Shown: positions 25,911 through 35,291, counted from the first letter of the stretch. The stretch is 44,044 bases of DNA from Myxococcota bacterium (GCA_023150835.1 JAKLKB010000067.1:1-44044); one strand, 5' to 3'. Numbers and translations are program-made. The notes: generated by a model from the sequence alone, not told the origin.

Positions 25911-27119
25911 TTAAAGATCGAGGTTTTCAAACAGACCGGCAGCGCCCATGCCACCGCCGATGCACATGGTGACGATGCCCCAACGCTTTTTGTGATCACG
26001 CAACCAGTAGAGAAGCTGGGTGGTGAGTTTGGAGCCTGTGCATCCGAGTGGATGGCCGAGAGCGATCGCTCCACCGTTGGGATTGATGCGGTCGCGGGTC
26101 AAGCCTTCTTTCTCGAAGCCACGGATGCAATACAGCGATTGCGAAGCAAAGGCTTCGTTGAGTTCCATGCAATCGATATCTGCAAGCGTGATCCCAAGGG
26201 GCTTGCCGAAGCGCTCCATCAGCTTGGGAACGGCCAAGGCAGGGCCGATCCCCATCTCGTCGGGATGCAAGCCAGCGGTCGCAAAGCCGTGCATCTTGGC
26301 GATCGGCTTGAGGCCGAGGGCCTTGGCTTTTTCGGCCTCCATCAACATCACAGCGGCGGCCCCATCGCTCATCTGCGAGGAGTTTCCAGCCGTCACGGTG
26401 CCGTGGTTTTCTTTGCCGCTTTTGGGGTTTGCGAAGGCGGGTTTGAGTTTCGCAAGCGCTTCAAGCGTCGAGGCGCGGGGGCATTCGTCGGTATCAAAAA
26501 CGAATTCGACTTTGTTTCCAGAACCATCGTACTTAAAGGTCCGAAGCGGGGCGATCTGTTCTTTGAAATCGCCGCGCTCAAGGGCCGCCATAGCGCGATT
26601 TTGGGATTCAAAAGCGAATTGGTCTTGTTCTTCACGCGAGATCCCGTAGCGCATGGCGACGTTTTCAGCGGTTTGACCCATGCTCATGTAGGCTTGGGGG
26701 AATTCGTGAGCAAGGCGGATATTGGGGACGATCTTGTTTCCGCCCATCGGGATCATCGACATCGTTTCGGTGCCACCGCCGATTCCAGCGTCGATGCTTC
26801 CTGTCACGATGCTTGTTTGCACTTGCCAGATCGACTGAAGGCCGCTCGCGCAGTAGCGGTTGACAGTCATCGCGGAGATCTCGTTGGGCAGACCGCCGAG
26901 GTGGACACACAGACGAGCGACGTTCATTCCTTGCTCAGCTTCGGGCATCGCGCAGCCCATCACGACATCTTCGATCTCTTTGGGGTCCACACCCACGCGC
27001 TCGACCAAGGCTTTCAAAACAGCACCGCCCATATCATCGGGACGGGTATGGACAAGGGAGCCACGCTGGGCTTTCCCGACAGCGGTTCGACAAGCACCGA
27101 CGATTACGGCTTCTCTCAT
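25911..27119 (-). CDS. fadA: Acetyl-CoA acyltransferase (thiolase)
   Basis: The 402-residue thiolase catalyses the last step of fatty acid beta-oxidation, thiolytic cleavage of 3-ketoacyl-CoA. The acylated Cys is in VNRYCASGLQS (about 87-97); NEAFAS, NGGAIALGHPLGCTG and the second catalytic Cys in CIGGGMGAAG (about 386) are all in place. It starts at ATG 27119 with AGGAG upstream. It follows the fadN-type gene by 172 bp on the same strand, so the two likely form the trifunctional pair. Length and motifs are normal. Confidence 0.96.
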   Translation of the reverse strand: MREAVIVGACRTAVGKAQRGSLVHTRPDDMGGAVLKALVERVGVDPKEIEDVVMGCAMPEAEQGMNVARLCVHLGGLPNEISAMTVNRYCASGLQSIWQVQTSIVTGSIDAGIGGGTETMSMIPMGGNKIVPNIRLAHEFPQAYMSMGQTAENVAMRYGISREEQDQFAFESQNRAMAALERGDFKEQIAPLRTFKYDGSGNKVEFVFDTDECPRASTLEALAKLKPAFANPKSGKENHGTVTAGNSSQMSDGAAAVMLMEAEKAKALGLKPIAKMHGFATAGLHPDEMGIGPALAVPKLMERFGKPLGITLADIDCMELNEAFASQSLYCIRGFEKEGLTRDRINPNGGAIALGHPLGCTGSKLTTQLLYWLRDHKKRWGIVTMCIGGGMGAAGLFENLDL

Positions 27120-27291
27120 AACGCACTCCTATCTAGAAAAACCATCCTATCATCTAGGGAAAAATGACGACAAGACGCCTCATTTTTGTTGAGATCTGGT
27201 GTTTGAGCCTCTGCAAAAAAGACCAAGCGCACACAGATATCGGGGAACGTACCGTTTCTTTCGCGGCGCTTGATATCCGATGCAGTGGGCG

Positions 27292-29709
27292 CTAGTTGCG
27301 CAGCGGTTTGTTGTTCATCAACATATACTGGATGCGCTCAAGGGTTTTTGCTTCGCCCAAAAGGCTCATAAAGGCTTCGCGTTCGAGATCGAGAAGCTCT
27401 TGTTCTGTGATGGTTTGGCCTTCTGCGCGCTTGCCACCACCGAGGATGTAGGCCAGTTTGTTTGCGATCTTTTGATCATGCTCAGACGCCCAACCAGCGT
27501 CCTTCATACCATCGACAGCGATCATAAAGGCGGCAGTTCCGCTTTCTCCGATCACAGGGATGTCTTCGCGGGGACGACCGGGATCATAACCGACCGCAGC
27601 AAGACCCAATGCGACTTCTTTGGCGCGAGCGATGCGGTATTCGGCGTTGGGAACCATCACATCTTGGCGACGGAAGAAGCCGTACTCTACGGCCTGTCCG
27701 AAGCTCGAAGCGACTTTGGCGGTGGCGATGCTTTCAAAAGCGTTGCGCAAGAAAGGCAGGAGGGATGGGCGGTTGCTCATATCCACACCTTCGGTAAAAC
27801 GCAAGAGAAACTCTTTTGTCCCACCTGCCGCAGGGATCAGACCCACGCCGACTTCGACAAGACCGCAATAAGTCTCCGCAGCTCCAACCACACGGTGCGA
27901 ATGCAAGCAAAGCTCCAAGCCTCCGCCGAAAGTATAGCCGATCGGGGCGGCCACCACGGGCGCAGGGCTGTATTTCATCCGCATATTGGCGTCTTGGAAG
28001 GCTTTGGCCATCTTCTCGACTTCATCGAGCGAGTTATTTTGGACGGCCATAAACACCAACATCAAGTTGGCCCCGACAGAGAAGTTTTTGGAATTATTGG
28101 CCAGAACAAGCGCCTTGTATTTTCCGGCATCAAGGAGATCCATCGCTTGGTTTTGCATCGCGATCGTCTCGTTGTCGACGGCATTCATCTTGGTGTGCAT
28201 CTCGAAAAGCAAGCAGCCATCGCCGAGATCCCAAAGAGAACCACCGTCATTGCTGCCCACCTTTTGTTGTTTCGGCAGCTTCTTGAGGATGATCACCTTT
28301 TTGTCTTCTTCAATCGGCAGATAGGTGTGGTTCACAAGGTCGTACTGATAACGCACGCCTGCTTCTTCTTTGTAGAAGGACTCGTTGCCTTTTTCGAGCA
28401 TGGTCAAGACGTTGGAAGGGACGGACAGACCGTCTTTTTGCATACGTTCGACGCTGGCACGAACACCGAGCGCATCCCACGAAGCAAACGGGCCGATCTC
28501 GCGGTTAAAGCCCCAACACATCGCTTGATCGACATCATGGACGCGATCCGCGATCTCAGGGATGCGGTTGGCGACGTACACAAGGCTGTTTGAGGTGATC
28601 GCCCATGCGAAGCGGCCCGCCCGATCGTCACTTGCGACCAAGGCTTTAAGACGCTTGCCGGGATCTTTGGTCTCTTCGGCTTTTTCCAGCGATGGAAACG
28701 ACGGTGAGTCCTCGGCTTTGTACTCCATCGTCTTCCAATCCAACACAAAACGCTCTTTGCCTTTTCCGCGCTTGTAAAAGCCGCTGTCTGCTTTGCGACC
28801 GAGCCAGCCTTTTTCGACCATCTTGGCGAGGAATGCGGGGGATTGGAAGGATTCGCGTGATTCGTCCCCAGAGCAGTGATCGTACACGGTTTGGGCGACG
28901 TGTTTGAGCGTGTCAAGGCCGACAAGATCGGCTGTTTTGAAGACAGCGGAGCTTGCGTTGCCGATCGGCTTACCGCAGATCGCGTCGACTTCGGTGATCG
29001 AATAGTCAAGTTCTTGCATCTTTTGGAGAGTCAAGAACATGCTCTGCACGCCGATACGGTTGGCAATAAAGTTGGGGGTATCCTTTGCCATCACCACGCC
29101 TTTTCCGAGGCGTTCGGTACAAAATTGTTCGACAAAGGTCAGCAGTTCGGGCTTGGTTTCGGGATGGGGGATGATCTCAAGGAGTTTCATAAAACGCACA
29201 GGGTTAAAAAAGTGCGTTCCCATAAAGTGGCTGCGCATCTCAGGCGAACAATCTTCGACCATCTTGATCACGCTCAGGCCCGACGTATTGGTCGAGATGA
29301 TGCTATGGGGTGCGCGATATTTGTCCACCTTGGCCAAGACCTGCTTCTTGATATCCATACGCTCGACAACGACTTCGATGATCCAATCGCACGATCCGAT
29401 CTTTTCAAAGTCATCTTCAAAGTTGCCGAGCTTGATCAGTTTCGCATCCACAGGCGTAAAGAACGCAGGCGCGGGTGGAGTGAGTTTGAGAGCTTTGTCG
29501 AGCGCGTCTTGGGCCATCTTGTTGCGGATGGCTTTGTCTCCCTTGTCGCGCTTGGCGCGGTCTTTTTCGGACAGCATATTGTCAAATGGTACGATATCCA
29601 ACACAAGGCACTCGATGCCACACCCCGCGAGGTGACTGGCGATCGCCATCCCCATGACCCCCGAACCCAACACGGCGGCTTTACGAATCGTCTGCTTTGT
29701 TCCGCTCAT
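27292..29709 (-). CDS. fadN: 3-hydroxyacyl-CoA dehydrogenase/enoyl-CoA hydratase, FadN type
   Basis: The 805-residue bifunctional protein has the dehydrogenase domain first: VLGSGVMGMAIASHLAGCG (about 10-28) binds NAD, and GTHFFNPVRFMKLLEIIP (about 150-167) is the catalytic signature. The hydratase domain follows at about 480-720, with GGGLELCLHSHRVVGAAE and GLVEVGVGLIPAAGGT carrying the two catalytic Glu. This domain order is that of B. subtilis FadN, opposite to E. coli FadB. The start at ATG 29709 has AAGGAGA ten bases upstream; a start at 29739 is less likely. With the downstream fadA gene it would carry out steps 2-4 of beta-oxidation. Confidence 0.94.
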   Translation of the reverse strand: MSGTKQTIRKAAVLGSGVMGMAIASHLAGCGIECLVLDIVPFDNMLSEKDRAKRDKGDKAIRNKMAQDALDKALKLTPPAPAFFTPVDAKLIKLGNFEDDFEKIGSCDWIIEVVVERMDIKKQVLAKVDKYRAPHSIISTNTSGLSVIKMVEDCSPEMRSHFMGTHFFNPVRFMKLLEIIPHPETKPELLTFVEQFCTERLGKGVVMAKDTPNFIANRIGVQSMFLTLQKMQELDYSITEVDAICGKPIGNASSAVFKTADLVGLDTLKHVAQTVYDHCSGDESRESFQSPAFLAKMVEKGWLGRKADSGFYKRGKGKERFVLDWKTMEYKAEDSPSFPSLEKAEETKDPGKRLKALVASDDRAGRFAWAITSNSLVYVANRIPEIADRVHDVDQAMCWGFNREIGPFASWDALGVRASVERMQKDGLSVPSNVLTMLEKGNESFYKEEAGVRYQYDLVNHTYLPIEEDKKVIILKKLPKQQKVGSNDGGSLWDLGDGCLLFEMHTKMNAVDNETIAMQNQAMDLLDAGKYKALVLANNSKNFSVGANLMLVFMAVQNNSLDEVEKMAKAFQDANMRMKYSPAPVVAAPIGYTFGGGLELCLHSHRVVGAAETYCGLVEVGVGLIPAAGGTKEFLLRFTEGVDMSNRPSLLPFLRNAFESIATAKVASSFGQAVEYGFFRRQDVMVPNAEYRIARAKEVALGLAAVGYDPGRPREDIPVIGESGTAAFMIAVDGMKDAGWASEHDQKIANKLAYILGGGKRAEGQTITEQELLDLEREAFMSLLGEAKTLERIQYMLMNNKPLRN

Positions 29710-29886
29710 TGACCCATCTCTCCTTCCAACAAACAACAATGGTTCTCGCGCTTCTGCTTTTTGGGGCGGCTTTCCTGCGCGGCTTGCTCATCAAACACGG
29801 CGACAGCCCGCAAGATCGGCCCATCACAAGCGCTCCCTAACATGATGAACGAGCGCTCAGAATCAAGTGGCGCGCAGTGTACAACG

Positions 29887-29912
29887 CTTTACAAAAAAAG
29901 CAAAGTGTAAAG
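29887..29912. promoter_or_regulatory. Inverted repeat upstream of the fad genes
   Basis: CTTTACA (29887-29893) and TGTAAAG (29906-29912) are a perfect inverted pair 12 bp apart, in the 207-bp spacer between the radical SAM gene and fadN. It could be an operator for a fatty-acid regulator or a weak terminator stem of the radical SAM gene. No regulator gene is nearby, so this is a guess. Confidence 0.35.
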
Positions 29913-29916
29913 TGCG

Positions 29917-31608
29917 CTAGGTGTATTTTTGAAGTTGTTTGCGCATGGTTTTTTCGTCGATCTTTCCGTTGATCTTCATGCGATGGATGGCTTTGCGGGA
30001 GAGAAGGATATCGAATTCGCCAAGAAGAGCGGAGGGCATCTTGCGTTCGGTGGCATCGAGGAATGCGCGGAGCTTGTTTTGGGGTTTGGGGGGATAAACG
30101 GCGAGGAGTTGTTGTTGGACGCGATTGGATCGATAGGCGCTTGGGCCTTCTTGGAAGATATCGCCGAGGGTCTCGCCAAGAATCGCAAAAGATCGCGAAA
30201 AGTCCGATTGTTCGGGAGAGATGGGTTCGAGCAAGGAGATGAGTTGGAGTCCCAGTTTGACGATCAAGCGGGCGGCTGCGGCTTCCATCAAATCATGCGA
30301 TTCTTGGGAGGTTTCGATGATATCTTCCATCTGTTCGTGCATGGCGTACATCGAATAAAGCAGGAGAAACAAGCGAGGGTCGCGCTCAAAGCGCAAAAAA
30401 TCCAGCGGCTTTCGCTGGCGAGCGAGCGGACTACCCGGGCTTGCGGAGAGGGTGTTGGTGACATTTTCGGGGGATATCTGGATGATCGAAGAATAGCGAT
30501 TGAGGCATTCCATCAGCGCAAGAAGTTCTTGTTGAACTTCAAAGAGATCCATCTCCCAATCAAAGGTGATCATATAAAAGACGATGCTCAGGCGGGTCTC
30601 TGCAAAGAAAGAAAGGACGGCCTCAAGGCGCAGTTGTTGGGCGTCGGCTTGTTGGAGGGTGTGGTATTTGTGAAGCCGCAACAGCTTTTTGGGGAGGAAG
30701 CTATCGACGCCGAGTCCGATGCCGTGGCGATTGCTGTAAGCGTAGCGCTGCCAGATCTCGGGGAATCGGGTGATCGCGTTGTAGAGGCTATCGACACGCG
30801 AAGAGAAAAAGATCGGCATGGTGTCAGCAGGGAGTGCATCGATCAAGGCGGATGCGCGGGCGGGATGGGCCGTGAACTGTGGCGAAGCGATATCCAAGCG
30901 TTGGACACCGAGATCACGCAGGTAGTGAACTTCTTGAGCGACCAAAGCGGGATCTTTGTAGACCGATCTTGCGGGGAGATTGGGACAAAAAGAACAAGCC
31001 GCCCAACAACCTGTCGCCCATTTGACGCAGGCTTTGTGCTGAAACACCGAAAAAGCGTAGTCTCGGGTGTGGTCTTGGAGATCAAGAGGCATCGGCGGAA
31101 GTCCCTTGATGCGGGTGACACCGTCTTGATCGAGGATCTGCGCGCCCAAAGAGACGAGTTGTGAACGGACGGCAGGATCGGCAAAAGACAATTCGTGCGG
31201 TGCGATGGTCTCAAACAGCCGTTCTCCCGGGCATTCGACGATCGTACAACAGGCCCACGCAGAAGTCCCGTATTTGTGGGCATAAAAGGTCGGATCGAAT
31301 TCAACGTCAGGCCCGCCCAAAAAGAGGTGGACGCCCCGCCCCTCAAATGGCGCAAGCAAGGCATCGACCAGTTCGATATCGCACTTAAAGGGAGCCAAAA
31401 AAGAAAGTCCCAAAAAGCTCGGAGCATAGGCCAAGATCGCAGCGATAGAGTCTTCGGGGGTGGGGGCACCAAGCTGAAACACGCGGCTTTCGTGTCCCGC
31501 AAGTTTGCAGAGGTTGTGCATCGCCACAAGGTGTACAGGATCAGAGAAAGCCTTGATGCCTCGGCTGCTTGAGTAGCGCCCTGTGTTGACGAATGCGATC
31601 TTGGCCAA
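29917..31608 (-). CDS. Radical SAM protein of unknown function
   Basis: The 563-residue protein has an N-terminal Rossmann-like region (about 1-130) of the type found before radical SAM domains in B12-dependent enzymes, but the DxHxxG cobalamin motif is absent. The radical SAM cluster motif is CWAACSFC (CxxxCxxC, about 196-203), preceded by KWATG and followed by a barrel-like part up to about 400. The C-terminal 160 residues are helical. The start is TTG 31608 with AAGGAG eight bases upstream; no in-frame ATG fits. It is 19 bp after the propeller gene on the same strand and may belong to the same transcript. The substrate is unknown. Confidence 0.8.
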   Translation of the reverse strand: MAKIAFVNTGRYSSSRGIKAFSDPVHLVAMHNLCKLAGHESRVFQLGAPTPEDSIAAILAYAPSFLGLSFLAPFKCDIELVDALLAPFEGRGVHLFLGGPDVEFDPTFYAHKYGTSAWACCTIVECPGERLFETIAPHELSFADPAVRSQLVSLGAQILDQDGVTRIKGLPPMPLDLQDHTRDYAFSVFQHKACVKWATGCWAACSFCPNLPARSVYKDPALVAQEVHYLRDLGVQRLDIASPQFTAHPARASALIDALPADTMPIFFSSRVDSLYNAITRFPEIWQRYAYSNRHGIGLGVDSFLPKKLLRLHKYHTLQQADAQQLRLEAVLSFFAETRLSIVFYMITFDWEMDLFEVQQELLALMECLNRYSSIIQISPENVTNTLSASPGSPLARQRKPLDFLRFERDPRLFLLLYSMYAMHEQMEDIIETSQESHDLMEAAAARLIVKLGLQLISLLEPISPEQSDFSRSFAILGETLGDIFQEGPSAYRSNRVQQQLLAVYPPKPQNKLRAFLDATERKMPSALLGEFDILLSRKAIHRMKINGKIDEKTMRKQLQKYT

Positions 31609-31626
31609 CCGCGTGGCTCCTTGCTT

Positions 31627-33129
31627 TTATTGGGGAGAGAGGCGGACGATCACGCCCGATTGGTAGGGCATGATCGTGTGGTAATTGGGGAAGGATCCGT
31701 AGCAAGTCCAGATGTATCCGTCTTTTGTAAAATCAACGGTGCGAGTGTACGCGCCTTTGCGAGGGAGCCGATACAGCGTGAATTGGTAAGTGGCGGGGTT
31801 GAGGCGGTACAGGCTATCGGAACCTGTGCCTGTGACCCACAGATCGCCCGTGTATCGGTTTCGGCGGATCGCATACGGATAATCGCCCGGGATCGGGAGG
31901 GAGAGTTGCTTGATGATCTTGCGTTGGTGCGTGTCGTACACGGTGATGCCACCCGTCCCAAGATGCGGAATCCACAAGCGATCTTGGGGATCGATGGCGA
32001 GCCGTTTGGGTCCAGACCACGAGACAAAAAGATCCCATTCTTCGGCTTTTCCCGTGGTGGGATCGAGCATCCCCAAGCGGTTTCCGTGTGTTTCGGTGTA
32101 CCACAAACGGCCCTTTGAATCGGCAACAACGGCATACAAGTGAACGCCTTCTTCGGGCAACCGTTGCGTTCGGGGGGTTTGGAAGACACGGATATGTCCG
32201 GTCTTTGGGTCAAGGCGCGAAAGGATCTCTTTGGAGAAGTGGTTGACCCATACGCGACCTTTGGGGTCTTTGTATACATAGCGATCAACGTCGAGGGCGA
32301 AGTATTGGACATTTGCGCCTTTTTGAAAGCCAGAATAGACGCGAAAGGTGTTGGTTTTGGTATCAAAGCGCGCAACTTGCTGGGTTTTGGTAAAGGTGAT
32401 CCAGATCTCTCCGTCGCGGCTGATATCCATCGAATGCGCCCCTGCGGGTTTTCCTTTGGGAGCCGAGATCGGAACGGGGAAAGCCTGTTTTGCGCCTGTT
32501 TTGAGATCGACACCGTACAGGATATTTCCAAAGTAATCGACGATCCAAGCCCGTCCACCGAGGATCGTGACGTCATGGTAAAACCCCTTGTGGACGCCGA
32601 TCGGGTATTCTTTCCATGCGGCTTTGGCTTCGGGCAGTGGGGGTGGTGCGCCCTGCGCAGGGATCTTCACATGTTTGAGCAGCCATGCGGTCAATTCACC
32701 CTTGCGAAAAGGGATCAAACGCAGTTCCAAGTCGTCGTCGATCTCGTGCATCCGTTTGATCACCGTGTCCCAACCGAGCTTATCGTAACGCATCGCAAAC
32801 GGTGGTGCGATCTGGTGGCAAGGCGTACAGCCCACAACAAACTTTCGCTTCATCTCTCCGTCAGGCAGACCTGCGATAATATCCGAAGATCGGATAGGAA
32901 GAACGCTTTGAGAGGTGGATTTGGTTTTGTTTTCGGAAGATGGCGGATGTTGGGGGGGCAAGGGCGATGCAATGCTTTGTGCAAAAAAGAAAAAACAACA
33001 CAAGGCCAAAGGCCCAACCGCCCCAAAGCACAGGCGAAAGCATACGCTGCGAAAACAAAAGCTGCGAGGATATGGAACGTCAGTAGTCAGGGATTCTTGA
33101 TCGACACAAGATAATAGGCAAGCGCCCAA
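31627..33129 (-). CDS. Heme c-bearing Vgb-like beta-propeller protein
   Basis: The 500-residue protein is exported: a hydrophobic stretch (LALCCFFFFAQSIAS) lies near residues 41-55. A CxxCH heme c motif (VGCTPCHQ) follows at about 99-106. The rest is a propeller of repeats such as GEIWITFTKTQQVARFD, GRLWYTETHGNRLGMLD and GDLWVTGTGSDSLYRLN, similar to virginiamycin B lyase and SMP-30-like propellers. The best start in frame is ATG 33129, which overlaps the upstream cytochrome gene by 43 bp and would imply coupling, but a later non-ATG start cannot be excluded. Since it follows di-heme cytochrome and oxidase genes, it may be a periplasmic redox or sensing protein; lyase activity is not claimed. 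Confidence 0.75.
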   Translation of the reverse strand: MGACLLSCVDQESLTTDVPYPRSFCFRSVCFRLCFGAVGPLALCCFFFFAQSIASPLPPQHPPSSENKTKSTSQSVLPIRSSDIIAGLPDGEMKRKFVVGCTPCHQIAPPFAMRYDKLGWDTVIKRMHEIDDDLELRLIPFRKGELTAWLLKHVKIPAQGAPPPLPEAKAAWKEYPIGVHKGFYHDVTILGGRAWIVDYFGNILYGVDLKTGAKQAFPVPISAPKGKPAGAHSMDISRDGEIWITFTKTQQVARFDTKTNTFRVYSGFQKGANVQYFALDVDRYVYKDPKGRVWVNHFSKEILSRLDPKTGHIRVFQTPRTQRLPEEGVHLYAVVADSKGRLWYTETHGNRLGMLDPTTGKAEEWDLFVSWSGPKRLAIDPQDRLWIPHLGTGGITVYDTHQRKIIKQLSLPIPGDYPYAIRRNRYTGDLWVTGTGSDSLYRLNPATYQFTLYRLPRKGAYTRTVDFTKDGYIWTCYGSFPNYHTIMPYQSGVIVRLSPQ

Positions 33130-33938
33130 CGATCGGCATCGGGGATGTAAGCATAAGAAAGCATCGCAGAGGCGGGATTATGCGAGCCACGCGTGAGGTA
33201 TGCAAAGATATCGAGCGGTCGGTTGCCGCATTTGTATTGGGCAGCGCGTAGATTTGCGGGAGGAATACTCTGATCTTTTGCGGAAGGCCCCTTACCATCG
33301 CCCTTTGTACCATGACAGGACCAACAAGCGTTCGCGAGGTAAAGCTGTTGGCCGCGTTTCTCCAAAACCGAGACAGGAAGAGACGGAGGGATCGCAGGAT
33401 CGGAAGGTGCAGAGTCCGGGACAGCGGGAGGTGCGGAAGGAACAGGCTTGATGGGCTTTTTGACGCCCAACGTGATCAGATAAGCCACCAATGCGCTGAT
33501 ATCGGGTTCTGTGATGCGTCCGCGATAGGTCGGCATGGTCGGCGGATAGTCTTGCACAAGGTATCGACCGGGATCGACGATCGCCGTCCGCAAAACCTCC
33601 TCCGTGACCAGAAGCTTTCGGCCATCTTGCAACGTCAGGGTCGAACCATACAGCCCTTTCATCGTCGGCCCCACCGAACGCTTCCCATCCACTGTGTGAC
33701 ATGCGTTGCACCCCTGTTGAAGAAAAATCTGACGGCCTTTCTCAGGATCGATCATCGCGATCCATCGGCGCTTTTGAAGCCGTGACGAAAACGCGCTTGT
33801 TTTTTTCAGCGAAACTGCGGGCCGATCAGGCCGTGCATACGAGGGCAACAGCAAAAAAAAGCCACCCCACACCGCCAAGCCAAAGCCCACCACCGCGCTC
33901 ACAAAAACCCGATCGGTCAGGGAAAAGAATGTCTGCAT
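33087..33938 (-). CDS. Membrane-anchored di-heme cytochrome c
   Basis: The 283-residue protein has an N-terminal anchor (VFVSAVVGFGLAVWGGFFLL, about 11-30) and two heme c motifs, CNACH (about 77-81) and CWSCH (about 206-210). The first domain (about 62-160) resembles the cytochrome domain fused to CoxB (QGCNACHTVDGKRSVGPT and the SALVAYLITLGV end). The second domain (about 195-283) is a diverged relative of the three near-identical cytochrome domains elsewhere in the cluster, with NACWSCHG, PPANLRAAQYKCGN and ASAMLSYAYIPDADRW. It faces the periplasm and should carry electrons in the respiratory cluster. GGAGG lies 11 bases before ATG 33938. Confidence 0.9.
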   Translation of the reverse strand: MQTFFSLTDRVFVSAVVGFGLAVWGGFFLLLPSYARPDRPAVSLKKTSAFSSRLQKRRWIAMIDPEKGRQIFLQQGCNACHTVDGKRSVGPTMKGLYGSTLTLQDGRKLLVTEEVLRTAIVDPGRYLVQDYPPTMPTYRGRITEPDISALVAYLITLGVKKPIKPVPSAPPAVPDSAPSDPAIPPSLPVSVLEKRGQQLYLANACWSCHGTKGDGKGPSAKDQSIPPANLRAAQYKCGNRPLDIFAYLTRGSHNPASAMLSYAYIPDADRWALAYYLVSIKNP

Positions 33939-33960
33939 GATCCAAAAACCTCCGTTAAAT

Positions 33961-33985
33961 GACCCAAACGCCCGTCACTTGGGTC
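33961..33985. promoter_or_regulatory. Inverted repeat upstream of the di-heme cytochrome gene
   Basis: GACCCAA (33961-33967) and TTGGGTC (33979-33985) are a perfect pair with 11 bp between them, 22 bp upstream of the cytochrome start. It could be an operator or a leader hairpin. The following 190 bp up to the family A copy show nothing else recognised. Confidence 0.35.
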
Positions 33986-34176
33986 GATTCGATAGATCTC
34001 AAACAAGAAAAACGAAGTTTAATAGGTTCACAGCATGGCACGGAACAAACCGCCAAAGCAAGAGCCACCCCCAAAAAGGTCCATGAAAGATACGGAAGAT
34101 ACGGAAAGAAGGCAGCCCGACGCTTCGGAATGCACGAAAAGAACAGAAAGGGGGGGGAAAGAACGAAAGGAGGTGG

Positions 34177-34290
34177 TACGAGATCCGGCCATCGCGTGAT
34201 CGTAAAGGTGTAGGGGCAGCAAGGCGTGGCTGCCCAACAATCGGGCATTTACGCACTCTCCTACGATCACAGATCTCTCGGATATCGTAT
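34177..34290 (+). repeat. Family A repeat at the coxD stop codon
   Basis: It runs from TACGAGATCCG (34177) to CGGATATCGTAT (34279-34290). The central hairpin is GGGCAGC...GGCTGCCC. The last T forms part of the TAA stop codon (34290-34292) of the minus-strand coxD-cytochrome gene, so the insertion is at the very end of that gene. Confidence 0.8.
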
Positions 34291-35270
34291 TATTTCTTGA
34301 GGGAGAGGAGATACTTGGCGATGGACCAACGATCGTTGTCGGGGATATGGGCGTAAGCCACCATGCCAGAGGCTTTATTGGGAGAGCCGTTGGAGAGGAC
34401 TTTGTAGATATCGCCGAGGCTACCGCCGTATTTGTAATTTCCGAGTGCAAAGTTGGCGGGTTTGACGGGCAAAGCAGCGGCAGCGGCTCCGTCGCCTTTG
34501 CCTTCGTTGCCGTGACAAGTCCAACAAGCATTGGCTTGGTAAAGCTTTTTGCCTGCCGCAAGCGAGGCAGCGTCGAACTGCGCGGCGGGGCGGGCCGCAG
34601 GTGCTGGAGCAGGTGCTGTCGGGCGGGCCGCAGGTGCTGTCGGACGGGCCGCAGGTGCTGGAGCAGGCGTTGTTGGACGGGCCACAGGTGCTGGAGCAGG
34701 CGTTGTTGGACGGGCCACAGGTGCTGGAGTCGCGGGGCGGGCGGCGGGTTGAGCCACTTTCGCGACACCGCGTTTTGCGGGGGTGGGATGCGCGGCAGCT
34801 TTGACGACATTGCCATGCGCGCCGTGTCCGTGTCCGTGATCGCCGCGTTTTTTGGCCTCATCGCAGACCTTTTTTCGGCGGTCGTTGTTTTTGAGGATCT
34901 CGGGATCGCAAAAAGGTTTGCCATCGATCAGGTTGACTTGGGTATGTTCTTCGGGAACCCATGTATCGCGAGCACCAAGATCATACACGGTGAAGGCGAA
35001 GAAGACGCCAAGAAAAACGATGGAGCTTGCAAAGAACAGAGAAAGAAAGCGGTCGTCGTAGCGCAGGTGCATAAAGTACCCCACCACAAAGCCTGCTTTG
35101 ATCAAAGCAACGGTCATCGCGATAGGGATAGCCAAGGCCCCAAGGCCCAGTTGAGAGACTTTGACCGTGATGTAGGTGAGGATCATCAGAGCAAAAAATA
35201 CCCCGAAGTAGATCGACAACGGGAGGACATGAGGCTCGTGAGAGCCATGAGAATCTTTGTGATGAGACAT
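34290..35270 (-). CDS. coxD: Cytochrome oxidase subunit IV fused to cytochrome c
   Basis: The 326-residue protein starts as a bacterial cytochrome c oxidase subunit IV (about 1-110), with three spans: IYFGVFFALMILTYITVKV, ALAIPIAMTVALIKAGFVVG (then YFMHLRYDDRF) and FFASSIVFLGVFFAFTVY. A His/Gly-rich part (GHGHGAHG), then a linker of Ala/Pro repeats (PTTPAPAPVAR, about 180-235), leads to a cytochrome c domain with CWTCHGNEGKGDG (about 248-260) and a distal Met in ASGMVAY. The fusion keeps the electron donor tethered to the oxidase. The start at ATG 35270 has GGAGT upstream. The last domain matches the two in the di-heme gene at 40001-41203 closely. The family A copy abuts the stop codon. Confidence 0.9.
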   Translation of the reverse strand: MSHHKDSHGSHEPHVLPLSIYFGVFFALMILTYITVKVSQLGLGALAIPIAMTVALIKAGFVVGYFMHLRYDDRFLSLFFASSIVFLGVFFAFTVYDLGARDTWVPEEHTQVNLIDGKPFCDPEILKNNDRRKKVCDEAKKRGDHGHGHGAHGNVVKAAAHPTPAKRGVAKVAQPAARPATPAPVARPTTPAPAPVARPTTPAPAPAARPTAPAARPTAPAPAPAARPAAQFDAASLAAGKKLYQANACWTCHGNEGKGDGAAAAALPVKPANFALGNYKYGGSLGDIYKVLSNGSPNKASGMVAYAHIPDNDRWSIAKYLLSLKK

Positions 35271-35291
35271 CGGACACTCCGTAGGTATGCG

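Noticed and set aside
25893-28593. Long plus-strand frames opposite fadA and fadN
   Set aside because: They are antisense to well-supported enzymes with complete catalytic motifs.
29929-31164. 411-codon plus-strand frame
   Set aside because: It is antisense to the radical SAM gene, which has its cluster motif and ribosome binding site.
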